A stretch of DNA of 64,000 nucleotides from Paenirhodobacter hankyongi (lineage in GTDB: Bacteria; Pseudomonadota; Alphaproteobacteria; Rhodobacterales; Rhodobacteraceae): assembly GCF_003664585.1 (NCBI RefSeq), contig NZ_RCHI01000007.1, positions 124,001 to 188,000 of the forward strand, given 5' to 3'. Below the pieces are notes generated by a model, which searched no databases, was not told the DNA's origin, and worked only from the letters and a program-made list of their open reading frames with translations. The first letter of the stretch is position 1. Every line of letters starts with the position of its first letter. The position numbers and the translations under genes were made by a program. Positions 42,512 through 50,911 of this stretch are shown here, one piece after another.

Positions 42512-43259
42512 GGCGGGGCTCGATCTGAGCGGGCTGACGATCCGGGCGGGCGCGCGGGTGCTGGTCGAGGACCTGTCGATGACCTTGCCGACCACCGGCA
42601 TCACCGCGCTGATCGGCCCTTCGGGCTGCGGCAAGTCGACGGTGCTGCGCTGGCTGGCGGGCATCCTGCCCGACACCCTTGCCGCCGAGGGGCAGGCGCG
42701 GATCGGCGGCCGGCCGCTGCGCCTGCCCGATCCGGCGATCGGCTTTCAGCCGCAGGCGGATGCGCTGTTTCCCTGGCTCACCATCGCCCAGAACGCCGCG
42801 CTCGGGCTGCGGGTGGCGGGGCTGTCGGCGCCGGCGGCGCGCGCCCGGGTGGCGCCGCTGTTCCCGGCCTTCGGCCTTGCCGGCACCGAGGCGATGTATC
42901 CCGCCGAGCTGTCGGGCGGCATGCGCCAGCGCGCCGCCTTCCTGCGCACGATGGTGCGGGATGGGCAGTTCCTGCTGCTCGACGAGCCGTTCTCGGCGCT
43001 TGATGCGGTGACGCGGCTGCGGCTGCAGGGCTGGCTTCTGGCGCGGCTGGCCGAGCGGCCGCGCAGCGTGCTGCTGGTCACTCATGACCTGCACGAGGCG
43101 ACCTCGCTTGCCGACCGCATCCTGGTCATGGCGGCGCGCCCCGGCCGGATCCGGGCCGAGATCGCCGTGCCGATCCCGCCATCCGCGCGCAGCGAGCACA
43201 GCCTTGCCCCGCTGCGCGAAACCCTGAAAACCCTGTTGCTGGAGGACCCCCCGACATGA
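42504..43259 (+). CDS. thiZ: ABC transporter ATP-binding protein for thiamine precursor
   Basis: A 251-residue ATPase: Walker A GPSGCGKST, Q-loop FQPQADALFPW, signature LSGGMRQR, Walker B FLLLDEPFS and H-loop LVTHDLHEA. It overlaps thiX at its start and the binding-protein gene by 4 bases at its end. Confidence 0.9.
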   Translation: MTEAGLDLSGLTIRAGARVLVEDLSMTLPTTGITALIGPSGCGKSTVLRWLAGILPDTLAAEGQARIGGRPLRLPDPAIGFQPQADALFPWLTIAQNAALGLRVAGLSAPAARARVAPLFPAFGLAGTEAMYPAELSGGMRQRAAFLRTMVRDGQFLLLDEPFSALDAVTRLRLQGWLLARLAERPRSVLLVTHDLHEATSLADRILVMAARPGRIRAEIAVPIPPSARSEHSLAPLRETLKTLLLEDPPT

Positions 43260-44254
43260 TCCGATCCCTTGCGCTGGCGCTTGGCCTGCTGCTGCCGCTT
43301 GCGACCACGGCCACGGCCACGGCCGAGACCGCCACCCCCGTCACCGTCGCGCTCGACTGGACGCTGAACACCAACCACGTCGGCCTTGTCGTCGCGCAGC
43401 AGAAGGGCTTTTACGCCGAGGCGGGGCTGGCGGTCGAGCTGCTGCCCTATTCCGACACCAGCCCGGCGGCGCTGCTGGCGGCGGGGGCGGCCGATTTCGG
43501 CTATCTGACCTCGCTCGGCTTCCTGTCGGCGCGGGCAAGCGGGGCGGATCTGGTCGCGCTCTGGGCGACGATGCAGCACGAGACCGGGCGGCTCGTCTAC
43601 AATTCCGACAACACGGCGATCACCCGCCCGGCCGATCTGTCGGGCAAGGTCTATGCGGGCTTTGGCGGGCCGGCCGAGGCGGCGCTGATCGGCACGATGA
43701 TCCGCGCCGACGGCGGCACGCCCGAGTGGACGACCGTGACCCTCGGCACCGGCGCCTACGAGGCGCTGGCGGCCGGCAAGGTCGATTTCACCCTCGAGGT
43801 CGCGACCTGGGAAGGGGTGAACAGCACGCTCGAGGGGCGGCACCAGTCGTCCTTCCGCTATGCCGATTTCGGCGTCCCCGACCAGCAGAACGGCTATATC
43901 GCCGCGCGTGCCGAAACCGTGGCGAAGAGCCCCGAGATGGTCGCAGCCTTCATGCGCGCGACGCAGAAGGGGTATGAATGGGCGGCCGACCACCCGGCCG
44001 AGGCGGCCGATCTGTTGCTGGCGGCGGGGGATTTCCCGAACCCGGCACTGGTGCGCGGCTCGATGGCGGCGATCGACGCGGGCGGCTATCTGCGTGACGG
44101 CAGCACCCCTGTCGGCACGATCGACCCCGCGCGCTTTGCCGCGATGGCGAAGTTCCTGTTCGACAGCGGCGTGCTGAAGGACAGCAGCGGCGCGGCGCTT
44201 TCCTGGCCGGGCGATGTCTCGGGCTGGCATGACCAGCGCTGGATGGCGGAGTAA
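43256..44254 (+). CDS. thiY: Periplasmic thiamine-precursor-binding protein (NMT1/THI5 family)
   Basis: A 332-residue NMT1-like binding protein with a Sec signal (residues 1-23, cleavage near ATA-ETA). The start of the mature fold reads TVALDWTLNTNHVGLVVAQ, the typical ThiY pyrimidine-binding motif. The binding protein is last in the operon. It converges on the PanE-like gene with 3 bases between stops. Confidence 0.9.
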   Translation: MIRSLALALGLLLPLATTATATAETATPVTVALDWTLNTNHVGLVVAQQKGFYAEAGLAVELLPYSDTSPAALLAAGAADFGYLTSLGFLSARASGADLVALWATMQHETGRLVYNSDNTAITRPADLSGKVYAGFGGPAEAALIGTMIRADGGTPEWTTVTLGTGAYEALAAGKVDFTLEVATWEGVNSTLEGRHQSSFRYADFGVPDQQNGYIAARAETVAKSPEMVAAFMRATQKGYEWAADHPAEAADLLLAAGDFPNPALVRGSMAAIDAGGYLRDGSTPVGTIDPARFAAMAKFLFDSGVLKDSSGAALSWPGDVSGWHDQRWMAE

Positions 44255-44257
44255 GGC

Positions 44258-45253
44258 TCAGCCTGCCCGGGCGGCGGCGCGCAGATCGGCAAGCAGCGCC
44301 GCCGCCGCGATCGGCCGGCGCCCCTCGCGGATCAGGGCGCACAGCCGCGCGTTCACCGGCGCCCGCCGCCCAAGCCTGCGGGCGAGCGCCACCACCTCGC
44401 CGTTGATCCAGTCGATCTCGGGCGGCCGGCCGGCCTCAAGGTCGTCGGCCATCGAGGACCGCGCGCTCGGGTCGATGCGCAGCATCGCGCCGGCCAGACG
44501 CCGGAAGACCGGGTCGGGCAGGGCCAGCACCCGCGGCACGAGGGTGGACGGCAGCGGCGTCAGCCGGGCCGGGCGCACCCGCCCTTCGCGGCGCAGCAGC
44601 GCGAGCGCCTCGGTCTGCGCCAGCGCCAGCGCCCGGCGATAGTCGCGCTGCGCAAGCTCTGCCCGCAGCGGCAGGCCGGAGAGCGCATTGACCGCGTTGT
44701 TGAGGTTCAAAAGCAGCTTGCCCCAGAGCACCGCCTCCATGTCCCGGCGCAGGTCGAGCGGCAGCCCGGCGCGGGCGAAGACCGGCGCGAAGGCCGCGGC
44801 GCGGGCGTCGACGGCGATCCGCCCCGCGGTGGCGCGGTGGTGACGCCCGCCCGGCCCGGTGATGACGTTGAAGGGTACCATGCCCGCCAGCACGGTGATT
44901 CCGGGCAGCGCCGCCGAAAGCCGGGCGGCATTGCCGAGGCCGTTTTGCAGGCTCACCACCACCGCATGCGGCGCGAGCACCGGGGCAAGCGCGCGCCCGG
45001 CCGCCTCGGTCGCGGCGGATTTCACCGTCACCAGCACGAGGTCGCAGCCCGCGAGCGCCCGCGGATCGTCGGTCGCAAGGCAGGCCCGGGTGCGGCCGTC
45101 GCGCCCGTCGAGGTCGCTCACCCGCAGCCCGTCGCGGCGCAGCGCCGCCATCTTCGGCGCGCGCCCGACCAGCACCACCTCGGCCCCCGCAAGGGCGAGG
45201 CAGCCGCCGACATGGCCGCCCACGGCCCCCGCGCCGAAGACGCCGATCCTCAT
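44258..45253 (-). CDS. 2-dehydropantoate 2-reductase-like protein
   Basis: A 331-residue PanE/ApbA family protein with the Rossmann motif GVFGAGAVGGHVGG (about 4-17), then LVTVKS and SLQNGLGN. The catalytic Lys lies in EAVLWGKLLLNLNNAVNAL and the conserved Glu/Asp region follows. It would reduce ketopantoate with NADPH in pantothenate synthesis, but the family also includes other ketoacid reductases. The ATGA overlap with the upstream flavoprotein suggests a shared pathway, possibly not CoA synthesis. Confidence 0.82.
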   Translation of the reverse strand: MRIGVFGAGAVGGHVGGCLALAGAEVVLVGRAPKMAALRRDGLRVSDLDGRDGRTRACLATDDPRALAGCDLVLVTVKSAATEAAGRALAPVLAPHAVVVSLQNGLGNAARLSAALPGITVLAGMVPFNVITGPGGRHHRATAGRIAVDARAAAFAPVFARAGLPLDLRRDMEAVLWGKLLLNLNNAVNALSGLPLRAELAQRDYRRALALAQTEALALLRREGRVRPARLTPLPSTLVPRVLALPDPVFRRLAGAMLRIDPSARSSMADDLEAGRPPEIDWINGEVVALARRLGRRAPVNARLCALIREGRRPIAAAALLADLRAAARAG

Positions 45254-46893
45254 GCCGCCCGCCCCGCGGCCCGGCCCGAGAACAGGCAGCCGCCGAGGAA
45301 GGTGCCTTCGAGCGCGTTGTAGCCGTGATAGCCGCCGCCGCCGAAGCCCGCCGCCTCGCCGCAGGCGAAAAGGCCCGGGATCGGCCGGCCGTCGGCGCCA
45401 AGCGCCTGCCCGGTCAGGTCGGTCTCGATGCCCCCCAGCGTCTTGCGCGTCAGCACATGCAGCCGCACCGCGATCAGCGGTCCGGCGATCGGGTCGAGGA
45501 TCCGGTGCGGCCGCGCCGTGCGCATCAGCCGGTCGCCGAGATAGGCGCGCGCGCCGCGCAGCGCGGTGATCTGCACGTCCTTGGCGAAGGGATTTGCAAG
45601 CTCGCGGTCGCGCGCCTCGATCTGTGCGCGCAGGTGATCGGCCTTGATCGGCCGCGCGCCGATCCGGTTCATCCCCGCCACCAGTTCCTCAAGCCCGCGG
45701 GCAACGACGAAATCCTCGCCATGGCGCTTGAACGCCTCGAGTGGCGGCGCCGCGGCCCGGCCGAGCCGGCTGCGCAGCAGAAGCGGGATGTCCTTGCCGG
45801 TGAGGTCGGGGTTCTGCTCGGACCCCGAGAGCGCGAATTCCTTCTTCGCGATCGCCTGGGTGGTGACGAACCACGAATGCGGCTGGCCGATGCGGCACAG
45901 ATGGGCGAGCGTGCCGAGGCTGTCGAAGCCCGGCAGGCAGGGGGCGGGCAGGCGATTGCCGTCGGCGTCGAACCACATCGAGGAGGGGCCGGGCAGGATC
46001 CGGATGCCGTGGTTCGGCCAGATCGGGTCCCAGTTCCGGATGCCCTCGGTGTAATGCCACATCCGGTCGTTGTTGATGACCCGGGCGCCGGCGCGTTCGG
46101 CATGGCCGATCATCAGCCCGTCGACATGGGCAGGCACGCCGCAGACCATGCTTTCGGGCGGCGGGCCGAGCCGCTCGACCGGCCAGTTCTGTCGCACCAG
46201 CGCGGCATTGCCGCCGATGCCGCCGCTCGCCACGATCACCGCCCCGGCGGCGATCTCGAACCGGCCCGCGACGGCGCGCGTGCTTTCCATGCCGCGCCCG
46301 GCGGCGTCCTCGGCCAGGATCTCGCCCTCGACCCCGGTGATGCCCTCGGGCCCGCCGCAGAGCGCGGTGACGCGGTGACGAAAATGCAGCCTGAGCCGGC
46401 CCTCGGCCTCGGCCGCGCGGACGCGGGCGACGAAGGGGGCGAGCACCCCGGGCCCGGTGCCCCAGGTGACATGGAAGCGCGGCACCGAATTGCCGTGCCC
46501 GTCCGCCAGCCCGCCACCGCGCTCGGCCCAGCCCACGACCGGGAACCAGCGCATCCCGAGACCGTGCAGCCAGGCCCGCATCTCGCCCGAGGCGAAGGCG
46601 AGATAGGCCTCGGCCCAGCGGCGCGGCCAGGCATCCTCGGCGCGGTCGAAACCCGCCGAGCCGAGCCAGTCGGAGAGCGCCAGATCGGCGCTGTCGCGGA
46701 TCCGCATCCGGCGCTGCTCGGGGGTGTCGACCATGAACAGCCCGCCGAGCGACCAGAACGCCTGCCCGCCAAGGCTTGCCCGCGGCTCCTGGTCGAGGAT
46801 CGTCACGCGCCGGCCGCGGTCGAGCAGCTCGCAGGCGGCCACCAGCCCCGCAAGCCCGCCGCCGACGACGATAACGTCGGTTGTCTCTCCCAT
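45250..46893 (-). CDS. FAD-dependent dehydrogenase (fumarate reductase/3-ketosteroid dehydrogenase-like)
   Basis: A 547-residue flavoprotein of the FAD_binding_2 family: GGGLAGLVAACELLDRG with the ADP-binding motif near 11, the acidic ribose ligand after VTILDQE, and GLFACGEAAGFGGGGYHGYN near the C terminus. The group includes fumarate reductase flavosubunits and delta-1-ketosteroid dehydrogenases. Substrate unknown. The start at 46893 has GGGGAGGAGAC. It diverges from hupT and is not part of the hydrogenase system as far as visible. Confidence 0.85.
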   Translation of the reverse strand: MGETTDVIVVGGGLAGLVAACELLDRGRRVTILDQEPRASLGGQAFWSLGGLFMVDTPEQRRMRIRDSADLALSDWLGSAGFDRAEDAWPRRWAEAYLAFASGEMRAWLHGLGMRWFPVVGWAERGGGLADGHGNSVPRFHVTWGTGPGVLAPFVARVRAAEAEGRLRLHFRHRVTALCGGPEGITGVEGEILAEDAAGRGMESTRAVAGRFEIAAGAVIVASGGIGGNAALVRQNWPVERLGPPPESMVCGVPAHVDGLMIGHAERAGARVINNDRMWHYTEGIRNWDPIWPNHGIRILPGPSSMWFDADGNRLPAPCLPGFDSLGTLAHLCRIGQPHSWFVTTQAIAKKEFALSGSEQNPDLTGKDIPLLLRSRLGRAAAPPLEAFKRHGEDFVVARGLEELVAGMNRIGARPIKADHLRAQIEARDRELANPFAKDVQITALRGARAYLGDRLMRTARPHRILDPIAGPLIAVRLHVLTRKTLGGIETDLTGQALGADGRPIPGLFACGEAAGFGGGGYHGYNALEGTFLGGCLFSGRAAGRAA

Positions 46894-47003
46894 TGTCTCC
46901 TCCCCGGACAAGGCCTCCGATCCCGATGCTGGGGCAGGCCCTTGCAGGCGTCCATAACGACGCAGCGTCAGCGGCGGGGCTTGCGCGCGAGGGGCAGGCG
47001 GAT

Positions 47004-48413
47004 ATGCTCGCGGCCATGGCACATCGCGCGCAGATAGGGGGCACGGACCCCGCCGAACCGGCCCCGCATCGCGGGGTTCCGGGCGCGCCCGGCCTTGACG
47101 AGATGGCGCGCGCGGCGGGCGACGAGGTCTGGATGGACGTGCTGTCGGCCGTCGACCGCACTTATGCCGATCTCGTCGATTATCAGGAACGGCTGGAACA
47201 TCAGAACCACGCGCTCGAGGACATGCGCTCGTTCCTCGGCTCGATCCTGGCGAGCGTGTCGGATGCGCTGATCGTGGTCTCGCGCGCGGGCGAAGTGGTC
47301 GAGACCTCGGCCTCGGTCGGCACGCTGACCGGGCATCCGGCGGCCGACTGGCACGGAAAGCCGCTCGCCGAGATGGTCGAGCCGCAGACGATGGCGGCGC
47401 TCGATGCGGCGCTGGCCGAGGCCGCGAACAGCCGCCGCCCGGTGACGCTTGAAGGCGCGTTGCGCGGCCCGGCGGGCCCGGCGCCGCTGGAACTGTCGGT
47501 CAGCCCGCGGCTTGACGAGCGGCAGCGGGTGGTGGGCTATGTGCTGACCGGCCGGCCGCTCGGCGAGCTGCGCCAGGCCTATTCGGCGCTTGCCCACAGC
47601 CACGAGGATCTGAAGGCGGCGCAGGCGCAGCTGGTGCGCAACGAGAAACTCGCCTCGCTCGGCCGGTTGCTGGCCGGCGTCGCGCACGAGCTGAACAACC
47701 CGATCTCCTTCGTCTATGCCAATGCCCATGCGCTCGAACGCTATGCCGGCAAGTTCGAGACTTATTTCGAGCAGGTGGCGCAGGGGGCGAGCCGCGAGCG
47801 GCTGATGGCGCTGCGCGAGGAGCTGAAGCTTGACCGCGAAGTGCGCAACCTGCGCGACGCGGTGCGCGGCGCGCGCGACGGCGCCGAACGGGTGCGCGAC
47901 ATCGTCGAGGACCTGCGCCGGCTCTCGGCCGAGGGCTCGGGCGAGATGGTCGAGTTCGATCTGGTCGAGACCGCGCGGATCGCCGCCACCTGGGTGCGGC
48001 GCGGCTCGAAGACCCTGGCCGAGGTGCGCTTCACCGGCCTGCCCGCGCTGAAGGTGAGGGGCCGGCCCGGGCATATCCAGCAGGTGGCGATGAACCTCGT
48101 GCAGAACGCGATCGACGCGCTCGACGGTCGGGCCGACGGCGCGATCGAGATCTCGGCGCGCACCGCGGGGGACCGCGGCGTGCTTTCGGTTGCCGACAGC
48201 GGCCCGGGTGTGCCCGAGGATCTGGCGCAGGCGGTGTTCGACCCGTTCTTCACCACGAAGCCCGTCGGCCGCGGCACCGGGCTTGGCCTGTCGATCAGCA
48301 ACAAGATCGTCGAGGAGCACGGCGGCCGGTTGCGGCTGTGCCCGAGCGGCAGCGCGCTTGGCGGCGCCTGCTTCAGCTTCGATCTGCCGCTTGCGACGGG
48401 GGAGAGCGCATGA
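47004..48413 (+). CDS. hupT: Sensor histidine kinase of the H2-sensing system
   Basis: A 469-residue soluble kinase. Residues about 75-185 are a PAS-like domain, followed by a linker helix and the phospho-acceptor His228 (GVAHELNNP). The ATPase part has QNAIDAL, DSGPGVPEDL and GTGLGLSIS. No membrane segment is seen, as in R. capsulatus HupT, which is tied to the HupUV sensor and phosphorylates HupR when H2 is absent. The start at 47004 has GAGGGGCAGG; an ATG at 47016 is near. It overlaps hupU by 4 bases. Confidence 0.95.
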   Translation: MLAAMAHRAQIGGTDPAEPAPHRGVPGAPGLDEMARAAGDEVWMDVLSAVDRTYADLVDYQERLEHQNHALEDMRSFLGSILASVSDALIVVSRAGEVVETSASVGTLTGHPAADWHGKPLAEMVEPQTMAALDAALAEAANSRRPVTLEGALRGPAGPAPLELSVSPRLDERQRVVGYVLTGRPLGELRQAYSALAHSHEDLKAAQAQLVRNEKLASLGRLLAGVAHELNNPISFVYANAHALERYAGKFETYFEQVAQGASRERLMALREELKLDREVRNLRDAVRGARDGAERVRDIVEDLRRLSAEGSGEMVEFDLVETARIAATWVRRGSKTLAEVRFTGLPALKVRGRPGHIQQVAMNLVQNAIDALDGRADGAIEISARTAGDRGVLSVADSGPGVPEDLAQAVFDPFFTTKPVGRGTGLGLSISNKIVEEHGGRLRLCPSGSALGGACFSFDLPLATGESA

Positions 48414-49408
48414 ACATCCTGTGGCTGCAGGCGTCCGGGTGTGGCGGCTGCACGATGTCGCTTCTGTGCGCCGAGGATCCGAACCTCTTCGACACGCTCT
48501 CGGGGGCGGGGCTGCGCTTCCTGTGGCACCCGGGGCTGAGCCTCGAGACCGGGGCCGAGGCGCGCGCGATCCTCGCCGCCGCCGAGGCGGGCGAGGTGGC
48601 GCTCGATATCCTCGCCGTCGAGGGCGCGATCGCGCGCGGGCCGCGTGGCACCGGGCGGTTCCAGATGCTGTCGGGCACCGGGCGCTCGATGCTCGACTGG
48701 CTGCGCAGCCTGGCGCCGATGGCGGAGAACGTCGTCGCCGTCGGCACCTGCGCGACCTATGGCGGGGTGACCACGGCGGGCGGCAATCCGTCGGACGCGG
48801 TCGGCGTGCAATATGACGGCGCCCATCCGGGCGGCGCGCTGCCCGCCGGGTTCCGTGCCCGCTCGGGCCTGCCCGTCATCAACGTCGCGGGCTGTCCGAC
48901 CCATCCGGGCTGGGTGACCGAGACGCTGCTGATGCTGGCGGCGGGGACGCTCGGGCCCGAGGATCTCGACGCCTTCGGCCGGCCGCTCTTCTACGCCCAG
49001 CACCTCGTGCATCACGGCTGCCCGAAGAACGAGTTCTACGAATACAAGGCCTCGGCGATCGAGCCGGGAGAGATGGGCTGCATGATGGAGAACCTCGGCT
49101 GCATCGGCACCCAGGCGGTGGGCGATTGCAACATCCGGCCCTGGAACGGTGAGGGCAGCTGCACGCGCGGCAATTACCCCTGCATCAACTGCACCGCCCC
49201 CGAGTTCGAGGAACCCCGCCATGCCTTCGGCGAGACGCCGAAGATCGCGGGCATTCCGGTGGGCTTGCCGACCGACATGCCGAAGGCCTGGTTCATGGCG
49301 CTCGCCTCGCTGTCGAAAGCCGCGACGCCCGCGCGGATCGCCACCAACGCCACCGCCGACCGGATCGAGACCCCGCCCACCCTGCGCAAGCCGAAGGGCC
49401 GGCGATGA
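48410..49408 (+). CDS. hupU: Regulatory [NiFe] hydrogenase small subunit
   Basis: A 332-residue small subunit. Unlike HupS it has no Tat signal: the protein starts directly with the proximal cluster region (ASGCGGCTMSLLC, about 8-20). Later cluster ligands are in GCPKNEFYEYKAS, GCMMENLGC and NYPCINCTAPEF. It stays in the cytoplasm as part of the H2 sensor HupUV. The start overlaps the hupT stop, and the stop overlaps hupV. Confidence 0.96.
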   Translation: MNILWLQASGCGGCTMSLLCAEDPNLFDTLSGAGLRFLWHPGLSLETGAEARAILAAAEAGEVALDILAVEGAIARGPRGTGRFQMLSGTGRSMLDWLRSLAPMAENVVAVGTCATYGGVTTAGGNPSDAVGVQYDGAHPGGALPAGFRARSGLPVINVAGCPTHPGWVTETLLMLAAGTLGPEDLDAFGRPLFYAQHLVHHGCPKNEFYEYKASAIEPGEMGCMMENLGCIGTQAVGDCNIRPWNGEGSCTRGNYPCINCTAPEFEEPRHAFGETPKIAGIPVGLPTDMPKAWFMALASLSKAATPARIATNATADRIETPPTLRKPKGRR

Positions 49409-50841
49409 GCGGGCTGACGCGGCTGGTCGTCGGGCCGTTCAACCGGGTCGAGGGCGATCTCGAGGTGCATCTCGACATCGCCGGGGGCGTGGTGGCCTCG
49501 GCCGAGGTGAACGCGCCGCTCTATCGCGGTTTCGAGCGGATGCTTGACGGCAAGGACCCGCGCGACGCGCTGACCATCGCGCCGCGGATCTGCGGCATCT
49601 GCTCGATCAGCCAGTCGGCGGCGGCGGCACGGGCGCTTGGTGCCGCGATGGGGCTGGCGCCGACGCCGCAGGGCGCGGCGATGGCGGCGCTGATCCACGC
49701 GGTCGAGAATGTCTCGGACCACCTGCTGCATTTCAACCTGTTCTTCATGCCCGATTTCACCCGCCCGGCCTATGCCGGCCGCGGCTGGTATCCGCGCGCG
49801 GTGGCGCGCTTCACCGCGATCGAGGGCGGCGCGCAGCGCGCGGCGATCGAGGCGCGGGCAAGCCTGATGCACATCCTCGGGCTGATGGCGGGGAAATGGC
49901 CGCATACGCTGGCGATCCAGCCCGGCGGCGTCACCCGCGCCCCGGGCCCGCGCGAGAAGCTGCGCATCGAGATCACCCTGCGCGCCTTCCGTCGCTATCT
50001 GGAAGAGGTGGTCTTCGGCGGCCCGCTTGAGGATTTCGTGGCGCTGGAAACGGTTGCGGCGCTGACGGGCTGGGGCCGGGGCGACGTCGGGCTGTTCCTC
50101 GAGATCGCCGCCGATACCGGGCTTGCGGGGCTTGGTCGGGGTCGCGGCCGTTACCTGAGCTTCGGCGCCTATCCGCTTGAAGACAGGCGGATCTATGCCC
50201 CCGGCCTGTGGCAGGACGGGGCGGTGCAGCCGGTGGTTGACGCGGCGATTGTCGAGGACCTGAGCCACGCCTGGATGCTCGGCGAGACCGCGCATCCCTT
50301 CGCCGCCGAGACCCGACCCGACGAGGCGATGCGCGCGGGCGCCTACAGCTGGTGCAAGGCGCCGCGGCTGGCCGGAGCGCCGGCCGAGGTCGGTGCGCTT
50401 GCCCGGCAGGTGGTCGATGGCCACCCGCTGGCGCGTGCGCTGGCGGCCGGGGGCGGCGGGGTGCTGGCGCGGGTGGCCGGGCGGCTGCTGGAGCTTGCCC
50501 GCACGCAGCTGGTGATGGAGGAGCTCGCCCGCGGCATCGACCCCGGCGCGCGCTTCATCACGCAAGGGAAGATCCCCGAGGTCGGGCAGGGGGCGGGGCT
50601 GGTCGAGGCTGCGCGCGGCGCGCTTGGCCATTGGCTGCGGATCGAGGGCGGGCGGATCGCGTCTTACCAGATCATCGCGCCGACGACCTGGAACTTTTCG
50701 CCCCGCGACGCGGCGGGGGTGCCCGGACCGCTCGAGGCGGCACTGGTCGGCGTGCCGGTGGCGGCGGGCGACGACACGCCGGTCGCGGTGCAGCATGTGG
50801 TGCGCTCCTTCGATCCGTGCATGGTGTGCACGGTGCAGTGA
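49405..50841 (+). CDS. hupV: Regulatory [NiFe] hydrogenase large subunit
   Basis: A 478-residue large subunit with NiFe ligands Cys63 and Cys66 (RICGICSIS) and Cys472 and Cys475 (DPCMVCTVQ). The chain ends three residues after the last Cys, so there is no peptide for protease cleavage. That is the hallmark of the H2-sensing class. It pairs with HupU and signals H2 to HupT. Confidence 0.96.
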   Translation: MSGLTRLVVGPFNRVEGDLEVHLDIAGGVVASAEVNAPLYRGFERMLDGKDPRDALTIAPRICGICSISQSAAAARALGAAMGLAPTPQGAAMAALIHAVENVSDHLLHFNLFFMPDFTRPAYAGRGWYPRAVARFTAIEGGAQRAAIEARASLMHILGLMAGKWPHTLAIQPGGVTRAPGPREKLRIEITLRAFRRYLEEVVFGGPLEDFVALETVAALTGWGRGDVGLFLEIAADTGLAGLGRGRGRYLSFGAYPLEDRRIYAPGLWQDGAVQPVVDAAIVEDLSHAWMLGETAHPFAAETRPDEAMRAGAYSWCKAPRLAGAPAEVGALARQVVDGHPLARALAAGGGGVLARVAGRLLELARTQLVMEELARGIDPGARFITQGKIPEVGQGAGLVEAARGALGHWLRIEGGRIASYQIIAPTTWNFSPRDAAGVPGPLEAALVGVPVAAGDDTPVAVQHVVRSFDPCMVCTVQ

Positions 50842-50861
50842 GGGGGCGTGTGGGGGGAGAG

Positions 50862-50911
50862 CGCCGGGGGCGCTGCCCCCGGGCCCCCGAGGTGTTTGAG
50901 GCAAGATGAAA
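50862..50911. repeat. Rhodobacter-type dispersed intergenic repeat with hairpin
   Basis: The stretch with CGGGGGC-GCT-GCCCCCG (stem 50865-50881), then GGCCCCCGAGGTGTTTGAGG and AAGATGAAAG, resembles a short sequence I know as recurring between genes of Rhodobacter relatives. Here it runs into the hypF start codon (50906) and supplies its GAGG ribosome site. Confidence 0.6.
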
